Source: Pelotomaculum thermopropionicum SI
GTDB taxonomy: Bacteria > Bacillota > Desulfotomaculia > Desulfotomaculales > Pelotomaculaceae
DNA length: 64,000 nt
Assembly: GCA_000010565.1 (NCBI GenBank)
Contig: AP009389.1
Coordinates: 868,001 to 932,000 of the forward strand
Direction of reading: 5' to 3'
Positions within the stretch are counted from its first letter, which is position 1, and each line of letters begins with the position of its first letter. A program made the translations under genes and the position numbers. The notes below the pieces were generated by a model. That model did not search any database. It had not been told where the DNA came from and saw nothing but the letters and a program-made list of their open reading frames with translations. Below, in pieces: positions 9,158 to 18,309 of the stretch.

Positions 9158-11815
9158 ATGCCATTACCAGCCTGGTGGCAGGTGGTTACGCCCCACAAGG
9201 ACATTAAAGAAAAATCTTTCACAGAGGCGGTTTTCGCCGCCGATCTGGGCGATGTGTTAAATGGTACGGCACCGGAGGAGTACTGCGACCCGCGCCTCTT
9301 TTTTGCCAAGACATACCTTACCGCGGGGCTGAAAAACCTGGCCCGCAACGTATTGGAGCGTTTGACCTCCGGCCGGGGCGACCCCGTAATCCAGCTCCAG
9401 ACCCCTTTCGGCGGCGGCAAGACCCACTCCCTGATCACCCTTTACCACCTGGTAAAATCTTTTTCAGAGATAGATCATCTGGAACAGGTGAAGGAACTGG
9501 CGTCCGGGGCCGCCGGGTTTGCCGGGGTGCGGGTGGCGGCCTTCGTGGGCACATCTGCCGACCCCGTAAAGGGAAGGACACCCTGGGGAGAGATTGCCTA
9601 CCAACTAGGCTTTTACGAAGTGGTCAGGGACCACGACGTGCGCCGGGTGGCGCCGGGCAAAGAGCGAATCAAGGAGATCTTCCAGAAGAGCGGGCCGGCC
9701 CTTATCCTCATCGATGAGCTGCTGGAGTACATAGTAAAGGCTAACCGGGTGGAGAAGGTGGAGAGGATCACCCAGGGCCAGACCCTGGCGTTCCTTCAGG
9801 AGCTTTCGGAGTCGGTGGCCGCTTCGGAAAAAACGGCTTTAGTTCTGACGCTTCCCGCAAGCATCCTGGAGCATTACGACGAAGAAGCCGAAAAGGCCCT
9901 TGCCCAATTGCAGAAAGTTTCCGGAAGAGTAGAAAGCATTTACGTCCCGGTGGAGGGCATGGAAGTCTACGAAGTGATCCGGAAAAGGCTGTTTGAAGAC
10001 CCGGGCGACCAGAAGGTCCATCGCCTGGTGGCTGAGGAATATCTCAAGCTTTACCAGGGGCTGGGTACCGAGGTTCCAGGTGAAGTAAGGGAAACGGCCT
10101 TCCGGGAAAAGGTGGAGAGGGCCTACCCTTTTCATCCCGAGTTCATCGACGTTTTGTACGAGCGCTGGGGGTCGTACCCCACTTTTCAAAGGACACGGGG
10201 CGTTTTGAGGCTCCTGGCCCAGGTGGTGGGCGAATTGTACGAGCGAAAAGTTGTTTCTCCCCTCATCCAATCGTCGCTGGTAAACCTCTCGTCTCTTCCG
10301 ATCAGGCGGGAATTCGTCAAGCACATCGGCAACGAATACGATAGCGTCATTAACTCCGATGTTACCGGCAAAGCGGTGCGGATTGACCAGGAAATAGGTA
10401 GCGAATACGAAAAATACGGGATTGCCAGGGGGCTGGCCACGGCCGTTTTCCTCTACTCTTTTAGCGGCGCCCAGCGGCGCGGCGTGACCCTGCCCTGGCT
10501 CAGGGTGGCCCTCCTGCGGGAAGGGGTTCCTCCCACCATTGTCGGCGATGCGGTAAATAAACTGGAAGAGTCGCTCTGGTTTTTCCATGCGGAAAAACAC
10601 GTTTACAGCTTTAAGAACCAGCCGAACCTCAATAAAGTCATCACCGACAGGGAAGAAACAATTGAGGAAGGTCAAATCCGGGAAGCCTTTGCGGAAAATC
10701 TGGCTAAGTTAACTAAAGAAGGGCCTTTCGAGGTGTACCTGTGGCCGCGGGAAGCGTCCGGGGTGCCGGACAACAGGCGGCTGAAACTGGTTGTGTTTGA
10801 CCCCGACCTCAAGGAGGGCGCACCGGAAACAAAGGCGTTTGCGAAAGAGCTTTTGGAGAAAGCTGGAGCTACTTTTCGGATTTACCGCAACGTTGTTTTT
10901 GCCCTGGCGGTGGATCAGGACGCCTATGCCGGGCTGAAAGGAAAGCTCAGGCGGCACCTCGCCTTAAAAGATATTGCAAAGGATGCCTCCCTGGTTTTAG
11001 CGCCTGCATCCCGCGAGGAGCTGCAGACCAAATTGAAGCAGGCGGAAAAAGACATCCCTTTTCAGGTCATTAACGCCTACCGTCACGTGGGCTGGAGCGG
11101 CAACGGCGGTGTTGCCTGGCGGGACATGGGACTGCCGCCAGCCGGGGAAGGTTCCCTTACAGGGCGCGTGTTCCGCTGCCTCAAGGACGAAAAGCCGATC
11201 CTATCCTCGATAACCCCCAAGCTTATTTTGGAAAAGGGTATGGGCCAGGACGAAGAGGAAAAGAGCATCCGGGAGATTTACGACATTTTCCTGAAAACGC
11301 CCGGCTTTCCCTGCCTGGAAAGCGAGGATGTGTTACTGAAAGCCGCCAGGGAGGGGGCGGAAAAGGGTGTTTTTGGTGTTCGCACGGGAGACAGGCTGTT
11401 TTTCCGGGAACCCCTTTTAGATCCTGACCCCGAATCCCTGGTGGTGCGGCCGGAAAAAGCTGCCGAGGAGAAAAAGTCTTTTTCCGGCAGGCCGGAGGAA
11501 AGGGGGAAAACCCCTCCTGGTGGTACCGAAAAAGGGGAAGAAAAACCCGGACCTGAACCAGATGGTTCACCAGGGGGCGAAAAAGAAAAGCGGCCGCGCA
11601 AAGTTGCGATAAAAGCAAGCGTTCCCTGGGATAAGCTTTCTTCCATCGTCACCGGCGTGATCAGGCCCTTAAAAACGTCCGGGGCGGAGCCGGAAATCAC
11701 CATTGAAATCAAGGCAGAAGCTACCGGCGGTTTTGACCGCACCACGTTGGATAGCAAGGTAAAAGAAACACTTACGCAACTGGGGGCGAAGGTTATGCAG
11801 TGGGAAGAGGAATAA
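9158..11815 (+). CDS. DUF499 AAA-type ATPase
   Basis: An 885-residue P-loop ATPase of the DUF499 (COG1483) type, related to the large ATPases of BREX/Pgl-like systems. Walker A (TPFGGGKTHS) lies near residue 85 and Walker B (LILIDELLEYI) near residue 185. Residues about 770-815 form a low-complexity linker rich in G, E, P and K, followed by a compact C-terminal domain of about 65 residues. The start at ATG 9158 has GAGGAGGG upstream and follows the winged-helix gene by 24 nt. It is the last gene of the operon. It probably powers assembly or DNA handling by the methylase/helicase complex. ATPase identity is strong; its partners are inferred from gene order. Confidence 0.87.
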   Translation: MPLPAWWQVVTPHKDIKEKSFTEAVFAADLGDVLNGTAPEEYCDPRLFFAKTYLTAGLKNLARNVLERLTSGRGDPVIQLQTPFGGGKTHSLITLYHLVKSFSEIDHLEQVKELASGAAGFAGVRVAAFVGTSADPVKGRTPWGEIAYQLGFYEVVRDHDVRRVAPGKERIKEIFQKSGPALILIDELLEYIVKANRVEKVERITQGQTLAFLQELSESVAASEKTALVLTLPASILEHYDEEAEKALAQLQKVSGRVESIYVPVEGMEVYEVIRKRLFEDPGDQKVHRLVAEEYLKLYQGLGTEVPGEVRETAFREKVERAYPFHPEFIDVLYERWGSYPTFQRTRGVLRLLAQVVGELYERKVVSPLIQSSLVNLSSLPIRREFVKHIGNEYDSVINSDVTGKAVRIDQEIGSEYEKYGIARGLATAVFLYSFSGAQRRGVTLPWLRVALLREGVPPTIVGDAVNKLEESLWFFHAEKHVYSFKNQPNLNKVITDREETIEEGQIREAFAENLAKLTKEGPFEVYLWPREASGVPDNRRLKLVVFDPDLKEGAPETKAFAKELLEKAGATFRIYRNVVFALAVDQDAYAGLKGKLRRHLALKDIAKDASLVLAPASREELQTKLKQAEKDIPFQVINAYRHVGWSGNGGVAWRDMGLPPAGEGSLTGRVFRCLKDEKPILSSITPKLILEKGMGQDEEEKSIREIYDIFLKTPGFPCLESEDVLLKAAREGAEKGVFGVRTGDRLFFREPLLDPDPESLVVRPEKAAEEKKSFSGRPEERGKTPPGGTEKGEEKPGPEPDGSPGGEKEKRPRKVAIKASVPWDKLSSIVTGVIRPLKTSGAEPEITIEIKAEATGGFDRTTLDSKVKETLTQLGAKVMQWEEE

Positions 11816-12104
11816 CTGTTTATTTCCATATAATTATTTAAATGCCCCTTGATTGCTTAAGTTTTTAGAGAAGTTCTTTACCGGCGGATATATAACGCCC
11901 GGCCCATGAGGCTGAAGCAAGTGAGTGGTTCTTCATCGAAGGCGTCTTATTTTCAATATTGGCCTCCTGTGCCGGCTGGTTTCGGGCGCGGGAATTAAGC
12001 AGCTGTTTATTTGATCAGAGGCACTATTTTCCTCCAGCTCTGGCATATCAGCCTGCTTGAGCAAATAGAAAAACTGTGAAAAGCGTCCGGAAAATTAGCC
12101 CGCG
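11816..12104. other. Intergenic region with no recognisable gene
   Basis: The gap lies between the convergent ends of the DUF499 gene and the GNAT-like gene. I see no open frame with an SD, no RNA gene and no clean terminator hairpin. Its first third is AT-rich. Confidence 0.5.
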
Positions 12105-12611
12105 TTAGATCACGCAGACATTTTCCAGTTCCGGGTCGGGCGGCAAGCCTAAATAGGGCAGGCAGCTCAATGTAAATTCCCTGCGTTCCGGCATTTTTGA
12201 TTTTTCCGGGCACCGGGCGGAATCGGGTAAGGCCTTGGATTTTGTCGCGGCCGGCTTTTTAACGGGCGCTTCCGGACGGCCGGTTTGGTCGATCAGATGG
12301 AGCTTTTTTCCTTCTTTTACCGAAACCAGGTGGTCCACCAGGCCGCGCTCTTTCATCTTTACCCAGAACGGTAAAGCCTCCATGCGTATTTCGCTGACCG
12401 ATATTTTTTTAAATCTCGGGCGCAAAAATTTCAGCGCGTTTTGTCCATAGCCGTTGCGCCGGGGGTTTGGGCCAATGGTCAGGACCCGCAAATCGAAACT
12501 GTCTCCGTTTACAAAGCCGATAATTTTCACGCCGTTATCGAGGGCAAAGGTGGTGGGGGTTCTGTTTTCATATACCGGTTCATATTCATGCAAATCGTTT
12601 GTCAGCCCCAT
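12105..12611 (-). CDS. Small GNAT-like acetyltransferase-fold protein
   Basis: A 168-residue protein. The frame extends to 12647, but the internal ATG at 12611 has GGAGGT a few bases before it and is the better start. The centre carries RRNGYGQNAL, which fits the acetyl-CoA pyrophosphate-binding R/QxxGxG/A motif of GNAT enzymes. A GNAT-like segment (EALPFWVKMKERG) follows. The last ~60 residues are lysine/proline-rich and probably disordered. It lies alone on the minus strand between the defence operon and AOR, so it may be part of the same variable segment. Fold assignment is tentative and the substrate unknown. Confidence 0.6.
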   Translation of the reverse strand: MGLTNDLHEYEPVYENRTPTTFALDNGVKIIGFVNGDSFDLRVLTIGPNPRRNGYGQNALKFLRPRFKKISVSEIRMEALPFWVKMKERGLVDHLVSVKEGKKLHLIDQTGRPEAPVKKPAATKSKALPDSARCPEKSKMPERREFTLSCLPYLGLPPDPELENVCVI

Positions 12612-12940
12612 GCCTTTACCTCCTTCCCCAGTTTTTCCGAAAAGCATATTTAACGGTTTTTAAGCCAAAGCCGGTCGCGGTCTTGAAAAAATTTCTAGCC
12701 TCATTTATATAATATAATTCAGGTAAGTTTGTTGGCAATAGTCTGAATATTTTTTATATTTCCGATTTTTTTATGGTTTATTTAACATTTATAAATAGAC
12801 TGGGGGTCTGGGCAAAGATAAAATTCCGGTTTAAAGGAGTGCCCGGAGGAAGGAAAATGCCCGGCTAAAACGAAATGTATGACTGGATGGGGAAAGTGTT
12901 TGCTTTTACGGCTAAATTTAATTTAAGGGGACTGAACCAG
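12612..12940. other. AT-rich divergent intergenic region
   Basis: This gap separates the minus-strand GNAT-like gene from AOR. Bases 12690-12800 are AT-rich and probably hold promoters for both. A three-codon ATG-to-TAA frame follows GGAGGAAGGAAA at about 12846-12857. An in-frame upstream ATG for AOR at 12875 exists, but the family start fits ATG 12941. Confidence 0.4.
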
Positions 12941-14701
12941 ATGAAAGGTTTTTACGGACGGCTTTTGCGGATTGACCTGTCGGCCGGGCAGTGGGAGGCA
13001 GAAGAGATACCGGCCGGCGTGCTGGAGCGGTATTTGGGCGGCAAAGGGCTGGGCACCTACCTGATGCTCAAGAACATACCGGCCGGGGCCGACCCGCTGG
13101 GCCCCGACAACAGTTTAATTTTCACCACCGGGCCGATCACCGGCACCCCCATGTTCGGCTCCAACCGGTTTGGCGCCTTTGCCAGGGCGCCCCTTACCGG
13201 TTTTTACGGCGAGTCATACTCAGGCGGCAGCGTGGGGGCGGCAATGAAGAAGACCGGCTACGACGCCATAATCATACAGGGGCAGGCCCGGCAGCCCGTT
13301 TTGCTGGAAGTAAGCGACAGAGGCGTTAATTTTAGGGATGCGTCCGGGCTGTGGGGGCTGGACTGTTACGCGGCAGAAGACAGGGCGCTGGCCGAAGTTG
13401 GCGTAAAAGGCGCCCAGGCCGTGGTCATAGGGCCGGCCGGCGAGAATCTGGTCCGTTACGCCTGCATAGAGAACAACTACTGGCGGTCCCTGGGGCGGAC
13501 CGGGATGGGCGCCGTGATGGGGTCAAAGAAAGTCAAGGCCATAGTATTTCACGGTCAGTCGAGCTGCGAGCTGGCCGACCCGGCCGGTTTAAGGCAGTAC
13601 GTCAGCCAGTTGGCCGGCAAGGGGAAAGACAATCCCGGTGTTCACAACTACCGCAAGTACGGCACCCCGCAGATGGTATCCCTGATGAACAGCGCCGGCT
13701 GTTTTCCCGCCCATTACTGGAGCAAAGGGAGGCTTGCCGGGTGGGAGGCGCTGTCCGGCGAGCATTTGCTGGAGAACTTTGAAGTGCAGCCCCGCGCCTG
13801 TCCGCCCTGCATCATGAACTGCGGCAAGCTGACCCGCGTAACCAAAGGCAGGCACGCGGGGCTGGTAGTAGAGGGGCCGGAGTACGAGACCATATACTCC
13901 TTTGGCGGGTTATGCAGCATTAAAGATTTAGCCGAGATAATACATTTAAACGACATATGCGACCGGTTAGGGCTTGACACCATCAGCGCCGGCAACATGG
14001 CAGCCTTTGCCATAGCAGCGGCAGAAGACGGGGCACTCGACCTTCCCCTTAAGTACGGCGACGCCGCCGGCGTGGCCCGCCTGCTTTACCAGATAGCCGG
14101 CCGCGAGGGGATAGGCGACCTTTTAGCCGAAGGCATACGCACCGCTGCAGAAGAGCTGGGTTTGAGCGAATTAGCCGTGCACGTCAAGGGGATGGAGCCG
14201 GCCGGATACGATCCCCGGAAGCTGCACGGGATGGGGTTGTCCTACGCCACATCGCCGCGGGGCGCCTGTCATTTACGGGCCACCTTTTACAAGCCCGAGC
14301 TGGCCGGGATAATAGATCCCAAGGCAGTGCAGGGCAAGGCAGAGCTTTTGATAGATTACGAGGACCGGCTGGCGATATACGACACATTAATTTTGTGCCG
14401 TTTTTACCGGGACCTGGTGTTATGGGAAGATCTGGCCGGGCTGGTGAACCTGACCACCGGTTTAGGGGTAGATGCAGAGCAGTTGCGCCGCACCGCCAGG
14501 GAGATTATAGACTGCACCCGCCGGTTCAACCTGATGCAGGGGTTGACCAGGGCCGACGACAATCTGCCCGCCCGCTTTTTCAAGGAGCCGCTGGAGGACG
14601 GCGACGTATTGCCGGAGGAGAACTTCAGGCAGATGCTTGCCGATTACTACCGCCTGCGCGGGTGGGACGGGGAAGGCCGCCCGCCTGAAGGCAGCCTTTA
14701 G
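12941..14701 (+). CDS. aor: Aldehyde ferredoxin oxidoreductase, tungsten-pterin type
   Basis: An AOR-family enzyme of 586 residues that oxidises aldehydes to carboxylic acids (or reduces acids) with ferredoxin, using a bis-pterin tungsten or molybdenum centre and one [4Fe-4S] cluster. The start is set at ATG 12941 because the family typically begins MKGFYGRLLRIDLS; an upstream in-frame ATG (12875) would add 22 atypical residues. Pterin-binding domain 1 occupies about residues 1-210. The cluster ligands include CPPCIMNC near residue 285-295 and a late cysteine in LILCRF. No MoaD-like partner follows; the next gene is a DUF77 protein 47 bp away. The preferred aldehyde cannot be told. Confidence 0.93.
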   Translation: MKGFYGRLLRIDLSAGQWEAEEIPAGVLERYLGGKGLGTYLMLKNIPAGADPLGPDNSLIFTTGPITGTPMFGSNRFGAFARAPLTGFYGESYSGGSVGAAMKKTGYDAIIIQGQARQPVLLEVSDRGVNFRDASGLWGLDCYAAEDRALAEVGVKGAQAVVIGPAGENLVRYACIENNYWRSLGRTGMGAVMGSKKVKAIVFHGQSSCELADPAGLRQYVSQLAGKGKDNPGVHNYRKYGTPQMVSLMNSAGCFPAHYWSKGRLAGWEALSGEHLLENFEVQPRACPPCIMNCGKLTRVTKGRHAGLVVEGPEYETIYSFGGLCSIKDLAEIIHLNDICDRLGLDTISAGNMAAFAIAAAEDGALDLPLKYGDAAGVARLLYQIAGREGIGDLLAEGIRTAAEELGLSELAVHVKGMEPAGYDPRKLHGMGLSYATSPRGACHLRATFYKPELAGIIDPKAVQGKAELLIDYEDRLAIYDTLILCRFYRDLVLWEDLAGLVNLTTGLGVDAEQLRRTAREIIDCTRRFNLMQGLTRADDNLPARFFKEPLEDGDVLPEENFRQMLADYYRLRGWDGEGRPPEGSL

Positions 14702-14748
14702 CCCGGCCGTGCGAAGTTTTACTAAATAAATTTTAGGGGTGTTCGGGG

Positions 14749-15054
14749 ATGGCTGTTGTGGAAATAAGCATAGTGCCCGTCGGGACTCAGTCTTCCAGCC
14801 TGAGCGAATACGTGGCCGATTGTGTGGCGGTGCTGCGGGAGGCCGAAGGAATTACCTACCAGCTTACCCCCATGGGCACGATAATCGAAGGGGAGCTGGA
14901 CCGGGTTCTGGAGGTGGTCCGCCTTATGCACGAGCAGCCTTTCGCAAAAGGAATCGGGAGGGTGGTCACGACGATCCGCATCGATGACCGCCGGGACAAG
15001 AAGCTGACCGCCGCGGGCAAGGTGGCTGCGGTGGAGGCCAGGCTGAACGACTAG
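14749..15054 (+). CDS. MTH1187/DUF77-family thiamine-binding-like protein
   Basis: A 101-residue protein of the MTH1187/YkoF-like DUF77 family, small ferredoxin-like folds that form tetramers and in some members bind thiamine or its precursors. The typical start VVEISIVPVGT, followed by SLSEYVADCVAVL and later LTPMGTIIEGELD, is clear, and the length is normal. ATG 14749 follows GGGGTGTTCGGGG. It lies 13 bp before holA and could be co-transcribed with AOR or with holA. Ligand and function here are unproven. Confidence 0.88.
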   Translation: MAVVEISIVPVGTQSSSLSEYVADCVAVLREAEGITYQLTPMGTIIEGELDRVLEVVRLMHEQPFAKGIGRVVTTIRIDDRRDKKLTAAGKVAAVEARLND

Positions 15055-15067
15055 GGACGGGCGCGCA

Positions 15068-16144
15068 ATGAACTATTTCGTTGAGTTCTTGAACAGCGTA
15101 AAGCGGGGGCAGGTGTCCCCTGTTTACCTTTTTTACGGGGAAGAAACCTACCTGAAGGAGCAGGCCGTGTTGCGCCTGAAGGAGCATCTTGCCGGCGGTG
15201 ACCGGTCCGGCTTGAACTTTGACCTGGTTGACGGCGAAACAGTTGCCCCTGCGGAAATTGCCGCAAGGGCGGAGACCCTGCCTTTTTTGGCCGGAAAGCG
15301 CCTGGTGGTGGTTAAAAACCCGGCCTTTCTGCAACCGGCCGGTAAGACTGGGGACGGCCCGGCCGGGGATGAAAAAGGGGCAAAGTCGTCCGGCAAAGAA
15401 TCTCCGCTCTTAAAATACCTGGAAAATCCGCCATCTTCAACCTGCCTGGTTTTTGTTGCCGGTGAGTCTGTTGACAGGCGGAGGCGCCTTTTTCAGGCAA
15501 TAAAAAAATGCGGGCAGGCAGTGGAGTTTACCTTTCTAAGCAGGGGGGAACTGACCCGCTGGCTGGTACAAAAGGCCGGCGCGGAGGGCAGGAGGTTTGC
15601 GGCAGGGGCGGCGGATGCCCTGCTTGATGCCGCCGGGCCGTCCCTCCAGACGCTTGTGCTGGAACTGGAAAAGCTCTTCAGCTACACGGCGGGGCAGAAG
15701 TTCATCACCGTTGAGGACGTGCGCGCCGTGTGCCCGCCCGGGCCCGAGGAGAATATTTTTGCCGTTGTCGATGCGGTGGGGAACAGGCGCTGCGGGGAGG
15801 CCCTGGCGGGGATCAAGGATATGCTTGCGGCAAGAGAACCTCCGTTGAGGATCCTGGCCATGATCACGAGGCAGTTCCGGCTTTTGCTGCAGGTTCGCGA
15901 ACTGCTGGAGCAGGGCTGCCCGCCCGGCAGGATTCCGGACAGGCTGGGCGTTCATCCTTACACGGCCAGAAAGGCCGCGCTTCAGTGCAAAAATTTCGGC
16001 CGCTCCTTTTTGATCGGTGCGCTCCAGTCCCTCCTGGAAATAGACGTGGCCGTAAAGGGCGGGCGGCAGGACTTTTACCCGGCTGTGGAGACTTTCCTGT
16101 TGAAGCTTTGCGCCGGCAGCAAAGGGGATGACAATGGCGGATAA
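15068..16144 (+). CDS. holA: DNA polymerase III delta subunit
   Basis: The delta subunit of the clamp loader, which opens the beta sliding clamp during replication (358 residues, normal length). The family start pattern (NSVKRGQVSPVYLFYGEETYLKEQ) is present, and the C-terminal clamp-loader collar contains LAMITRQFRLLLQVREL and HPYTARKAALQ. ATG 15068 follows GGGACGGGCGCGC. In Bacillus holA (yqeN) lies immediately upstream of rpsT and near spoIIP, which matches this layout. Residues about 95-125 hold a glycine/lysine-rich insertion of low complexity. Its stop overlaps the permease start. Confidence 0.93.
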   Translation: MNYFVEFLNSVKRGQVSPVYLFYGEETYLKEQAVLRLKEHLAGGDRSGLNFDLVDGETVAPAEIAARAETLPFLAGKRLVVVKNPAFLQPAGKTGDGPAGDEKGAKSSGKESPLLKYLENPPSSTCLVFVAGESVDRRRRLFQAIKKCGQAVEFTFLSRGELTRWLVQKAGAEGRRFAAGAADALLDAAGPSLQTLVLELEKLFSYTAGQKFITVEDVRAVCPPGPEENIFAVVDAVGNRRCGEALAGIKDMLAAREPPLRILAMITRQFRLLLQVRELLEQGCPPGRIPDRLGVHPYTARKAALQCKNFGRSFLIGALQSLLEIDVAVKGGRQDFYPAVETFLLKLCAGSKGDDNGG

Positions 16145-17480
16145 AAACGCACCGGCATTTGAGGGGAGCCTTTTATACGGCCTCGACGAGGTTCCGCCTT
16201 TCGGCCAGACGCTGGCCTACTCGGTACAGTGGCTTTCTTTTACCCTGGCCAATTCGGCCGTGGTTCCGATAGTGGTGGGCAATGCCCTGGGCCTCGATCA
16301 GGCCGGGACGGCAGCGCTGGCCCAGCGCACTTTCTTTTTCCAGGCGCTGGCGTCGCTTCTCCAGGTAACGCTGGGCCACCGGCTGCCCATTATCGAGGGG
16401 CCTTCGGGGATGTGGTGGGGCATCTTTATCACCCTGGCCGCCATGGCGCCGGCGCTGGGAAAACCCCTGGAAACCCTGCGCACCGATCTTGAACTGGGCG
16501 TAATGGCGGCCGGGCTGGTCCTGCTGGCGGCGGGACTGGCCGGCCTGGTAGGGAAGGCATTAAAGCTTTTTACCCCGGCCGTCACCGGCTCGGTTCTGCT
16601 CCTGCTTGGCCTTCAGCTTAGCGGCACGTTTGTGCGCGGGATGCTGGGCATTGGAGCAAACGGCGGGATAGACCTTAAATCGGCCATGGTTTCGGCGTTC
16701 GTGGTGGCCGTAGTGGTTTTGATCAACCTGAAGGCAAAAGGCTTTTTAAAAAGCATTGCCATCCTTATCGGCACTGCTGCCGGATGGATTATTGCGGCCC
16801 TGGCCGGGGTGACTTCCGGGGTGCACTGGACGCACCGGACGGCGGTGGCGATCCCTCAGCTTTTTGCCTGGGGGTTGCCGACCTTTGATCCCGGTGTGGT
16901 GCTGACTTCGATCCTGACCGGGCTGCTTGTGCTTTCCAACCTGGTTGCAAGCATTCTGGCCATGGAGCGCGTGCTGGGGGCGGAACTGCCCCAGAGGACT
17001 TACGACCGGGGCGTGGCCCTCACCGGTTTTTCCGACATCCTGGCCGGCCTGGGGGCAACTGTCGGCTTTGTCCCGTACTCTGCCGGGGCCGGCATGGTCA
17101 GCATGACCAGGGTGGCGGCGCGGCTGCCCTTCATCGTGTTTTCCTTTGCCTTAATGGCCCTTGGCCTTTTGCCGCCGGTGGCATCCTTCCTGGCTTCCAT
17201 CCCCGAGCCGGTGGGTTATTCGGTGCTGCTGGCCTCCTTCTGCCAGATGGTTGGCTTCGGCCTGAAAGACTATGCCCGCCTGAAGTTCGACAGCAGGGAC
17301 TGCTTTGTGGTCGGCCTGCCGCTTTTGTTCGGCACCGGCATTATGTTCCTGCCCGCCGGCGCCTTCGCCGGGGTCCCCGCGCTGGCCCGCTACATCCTGG
17401 GGAACGGCTTTATTGCCGGCATGCTTTTGTGCATGCTGCTGGACCACCTGCTTCTGCCCAAAAATGGGAGCAGGGTGTAA
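16134..17480 (+). CDS. NCS2-family purine/uracil permease
   Basis: A membrane transporter of the nucleobase-cation symporter 2 family (about 448 residues, 12-14 hydrophobic segments). Family marks include LGKPLET, the GLILLG-like segment LLLLGLQLSGT, and the region around TGFSDILAGLGATVGFVPYS. A later helix ends at SVLLASFCQMVGFGLKDY. ATG 16134 is preferred over ATG 16128 because the GGGG of AAAGGGG is then 7 nt away. It overlaps the end of holA by 11 nt, so it is probably co-transcribed. The substrate (xanthine, uric acid or uracil) cannot be decided from sequence. A bidirectional terminator follows. Confidence 0.88.
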   Translation: MADKNAPAFEGSLLYGLDEVPPFGQTLAYSVQWLSFTLANSAVVPIVVGNALGLDQAGTAALAQRTFFFQALASLLQVTLGHRLPIIEGPSGMWWGIFITLAAMAPALGKPLETLRTDLELGVMAAGLVLLAAGLAGLVGKALKLFTPAVTGSVLLLLGLQLSGTFVRGMLGIGANGGIDLKSAMVSAFVVAVVVLINLKAKGFLKSIAILIGTAAGWIIAALAGVTSGVHWTHRTAVAIPQLFAWGLPTFDPGVVLTSILTGLLVLSNLVASILAMERVLGAELPQRTYDRGVALTGFSDILAGLGATVGFVPYSAGAGMVSMTRVAARLPFIVFSFALMALGLLPPVASFLASIPEPVGYSVLLASFCQMVGFGLKDYARLKFDSRDCFVVGLPLLFGTGIMFLPAGAFAGVPALARYILGNGFIAGMLLCMLLDHLLLPKNGSRV

Positions 17481-17526
17481 GCATCCGGGATTTGTGCCCG
17501 GGTTAAAAAGTGCTGCCGGAAAAAAC

Positions 17527-17555
17527 AAACCACCCTTCATCCAATGGGTGGTTTT
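17527..17555. terminator. Bidirectional terminator between permease and rpsT
   Basis: The perfect 9-bp stem AAACCACCC / GGGTGGTTT (17527-17535 with 17546-17554) closes a 10-nt loop. T-rich sequence follows on the plus strand and an A-run precedes it, giving a T-run on the minus strand. It can end transcription of both converging genes. Confidence 0.8.
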
Positions 17556-17563
17556 CTTGTCAT

Positions 17564-17830
17564 TTACCCCGTAAGCTTGTTGAACCGCTTGGTCAGGCGG
17601 GACTTTTTGCGGGAAGCTGTATTTTTATGTAAAACGCCTTTTGTAACGGCTTTATCAATCGCTCTAATGGCGTTGCGAAGCTTTAACCTGGCCTCATCAT
17701 GGCTGGCATTTTTCAGAGCCTCTTCAAACTTCCTGATGGTGGTTTTCAAGGCCGACTTGATCCGGGTGTTGCGCATCGTGCGCTTGCGCGTAACTTCTAC
17801 TCTTTTGGCTGCTGACTTGATGTTCGGCAT
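17564..17830 (-). CDS. rpsT: 30S ribosomal protein S20
   Basis: An 88-residue primary 16S rRNA-binding protein of the small subunit. It begins MPNIKSAAKRVEV at ATG 17830 with GGGGAGGTGA 7 nt upstream; the open frame reaches 17917 but the extension is not S20-like. The body is the expected lysine/arginine-rich three-helix bundle (TRIKSALKT, ASRKKSRLTKRFN). It is the only minus-strand gene in this part of the backbone, as in Bacillus, where rpsT opposes holA. Confidence 0.96.
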   Translation of the reverse strand: MPNIKSAAKRVEVTRKRTMRNTRIKSALKTTIRKFEEALKNASHDEARLKLRNAIRAIDKAVTKGVLHKNTASRKKSRLTKRFNKLTG

Positions 17831-17955
17831 GTTTTTCACCTCCCCAACGGCAACAATTTTATCACGAGGAAATAAAAAATGCAAGGGTTCCGGTATATAC
17901 TTTCCTTTTTTGGTCAAAGCTATCTTTAGCTTGATTATCAGGAGGTGATACGGAC

Positions 17956-18294
17956 ATGCAATGGCTCGGGCTGATTATCAGGTTCGTCGTTTCGGCGCTT
18001 GTCCTGATTGTAGCCAGTTGGCTCTCACCCGGCTTTGTGGTGAGAGGGGGCTTCGTGGGCGCTTTAATAGCTGCCGTGGTTATTGCCGTGCTGGGCTATG
18101 TGGCGGAAGCCCTGTTGGGCGAGCGCGTTTCGCCCCAGAGCAGGGGCCTGGTGGGCTTTATTACCGCTGCCGTGGTAATTTACCTGGCCCAGTTTATAAT
18201 CCCCAGCCTGCTCAGCGTAAGCCTGGTCGGTGCGTTAATTTCCGCTTTCATTATCGGACTAATTGATGCTTTTGTACCGACGGTGCTGCGCTAA
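17956..18294 (+). CDS. Four-helix membrane protein, phage-holin-4-2-like family
   Basis: A 112-residue very hydrophobic protein with about four transmembrane helices and the pattern of the Phage_holin_4_2 (YvlD-like) family of small membrane proteins found on many bacterial chromosomes. ATG 17956 follows CAGGAGGTGAT. Despite the family name there is no phage gene nearby and no lysin. It lies 72 bp upstream of spoIIP, and a strong hairpin between them covers the spoIIP ribosome-binding site. Function unknown. Confidence 0.8.
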   Translation: MQWLGLIIRFVVSALVLIVASWLSPGFVVRGGFVGALIAAVVIAVLGYVAEALLGERVSPQSRGLVGFITAAVVIYLAQFIIPSLLSVSLVGALISAFIIGLIDAFVPTVLR

Positions 18295-18309
18295 GGGAGC
18301 AACCCTCAT

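Noticed and set aside
9839-10675. 278-codon minus-strand frame opposite the DUF499 gene
   Set aside because: The plus-strand ATPase has clear Walker motifs and an SD, whereas the opposite frame has neither motif nor start signal.
12875-12940. 22-residue N-terminal extension of AOR
   Set aside because: AOR family members begin at the MKGFYGRLLRI position. The extension is not homologous, and no good SD stands at suitable distance before 12875.
17956-18294. Prophage remnant, because of the holin-like protein
   Set aside because: There is no lysin, integrase or structural gene nearby; the family is common on bacterial chromosomes and the location is conserved backbone.
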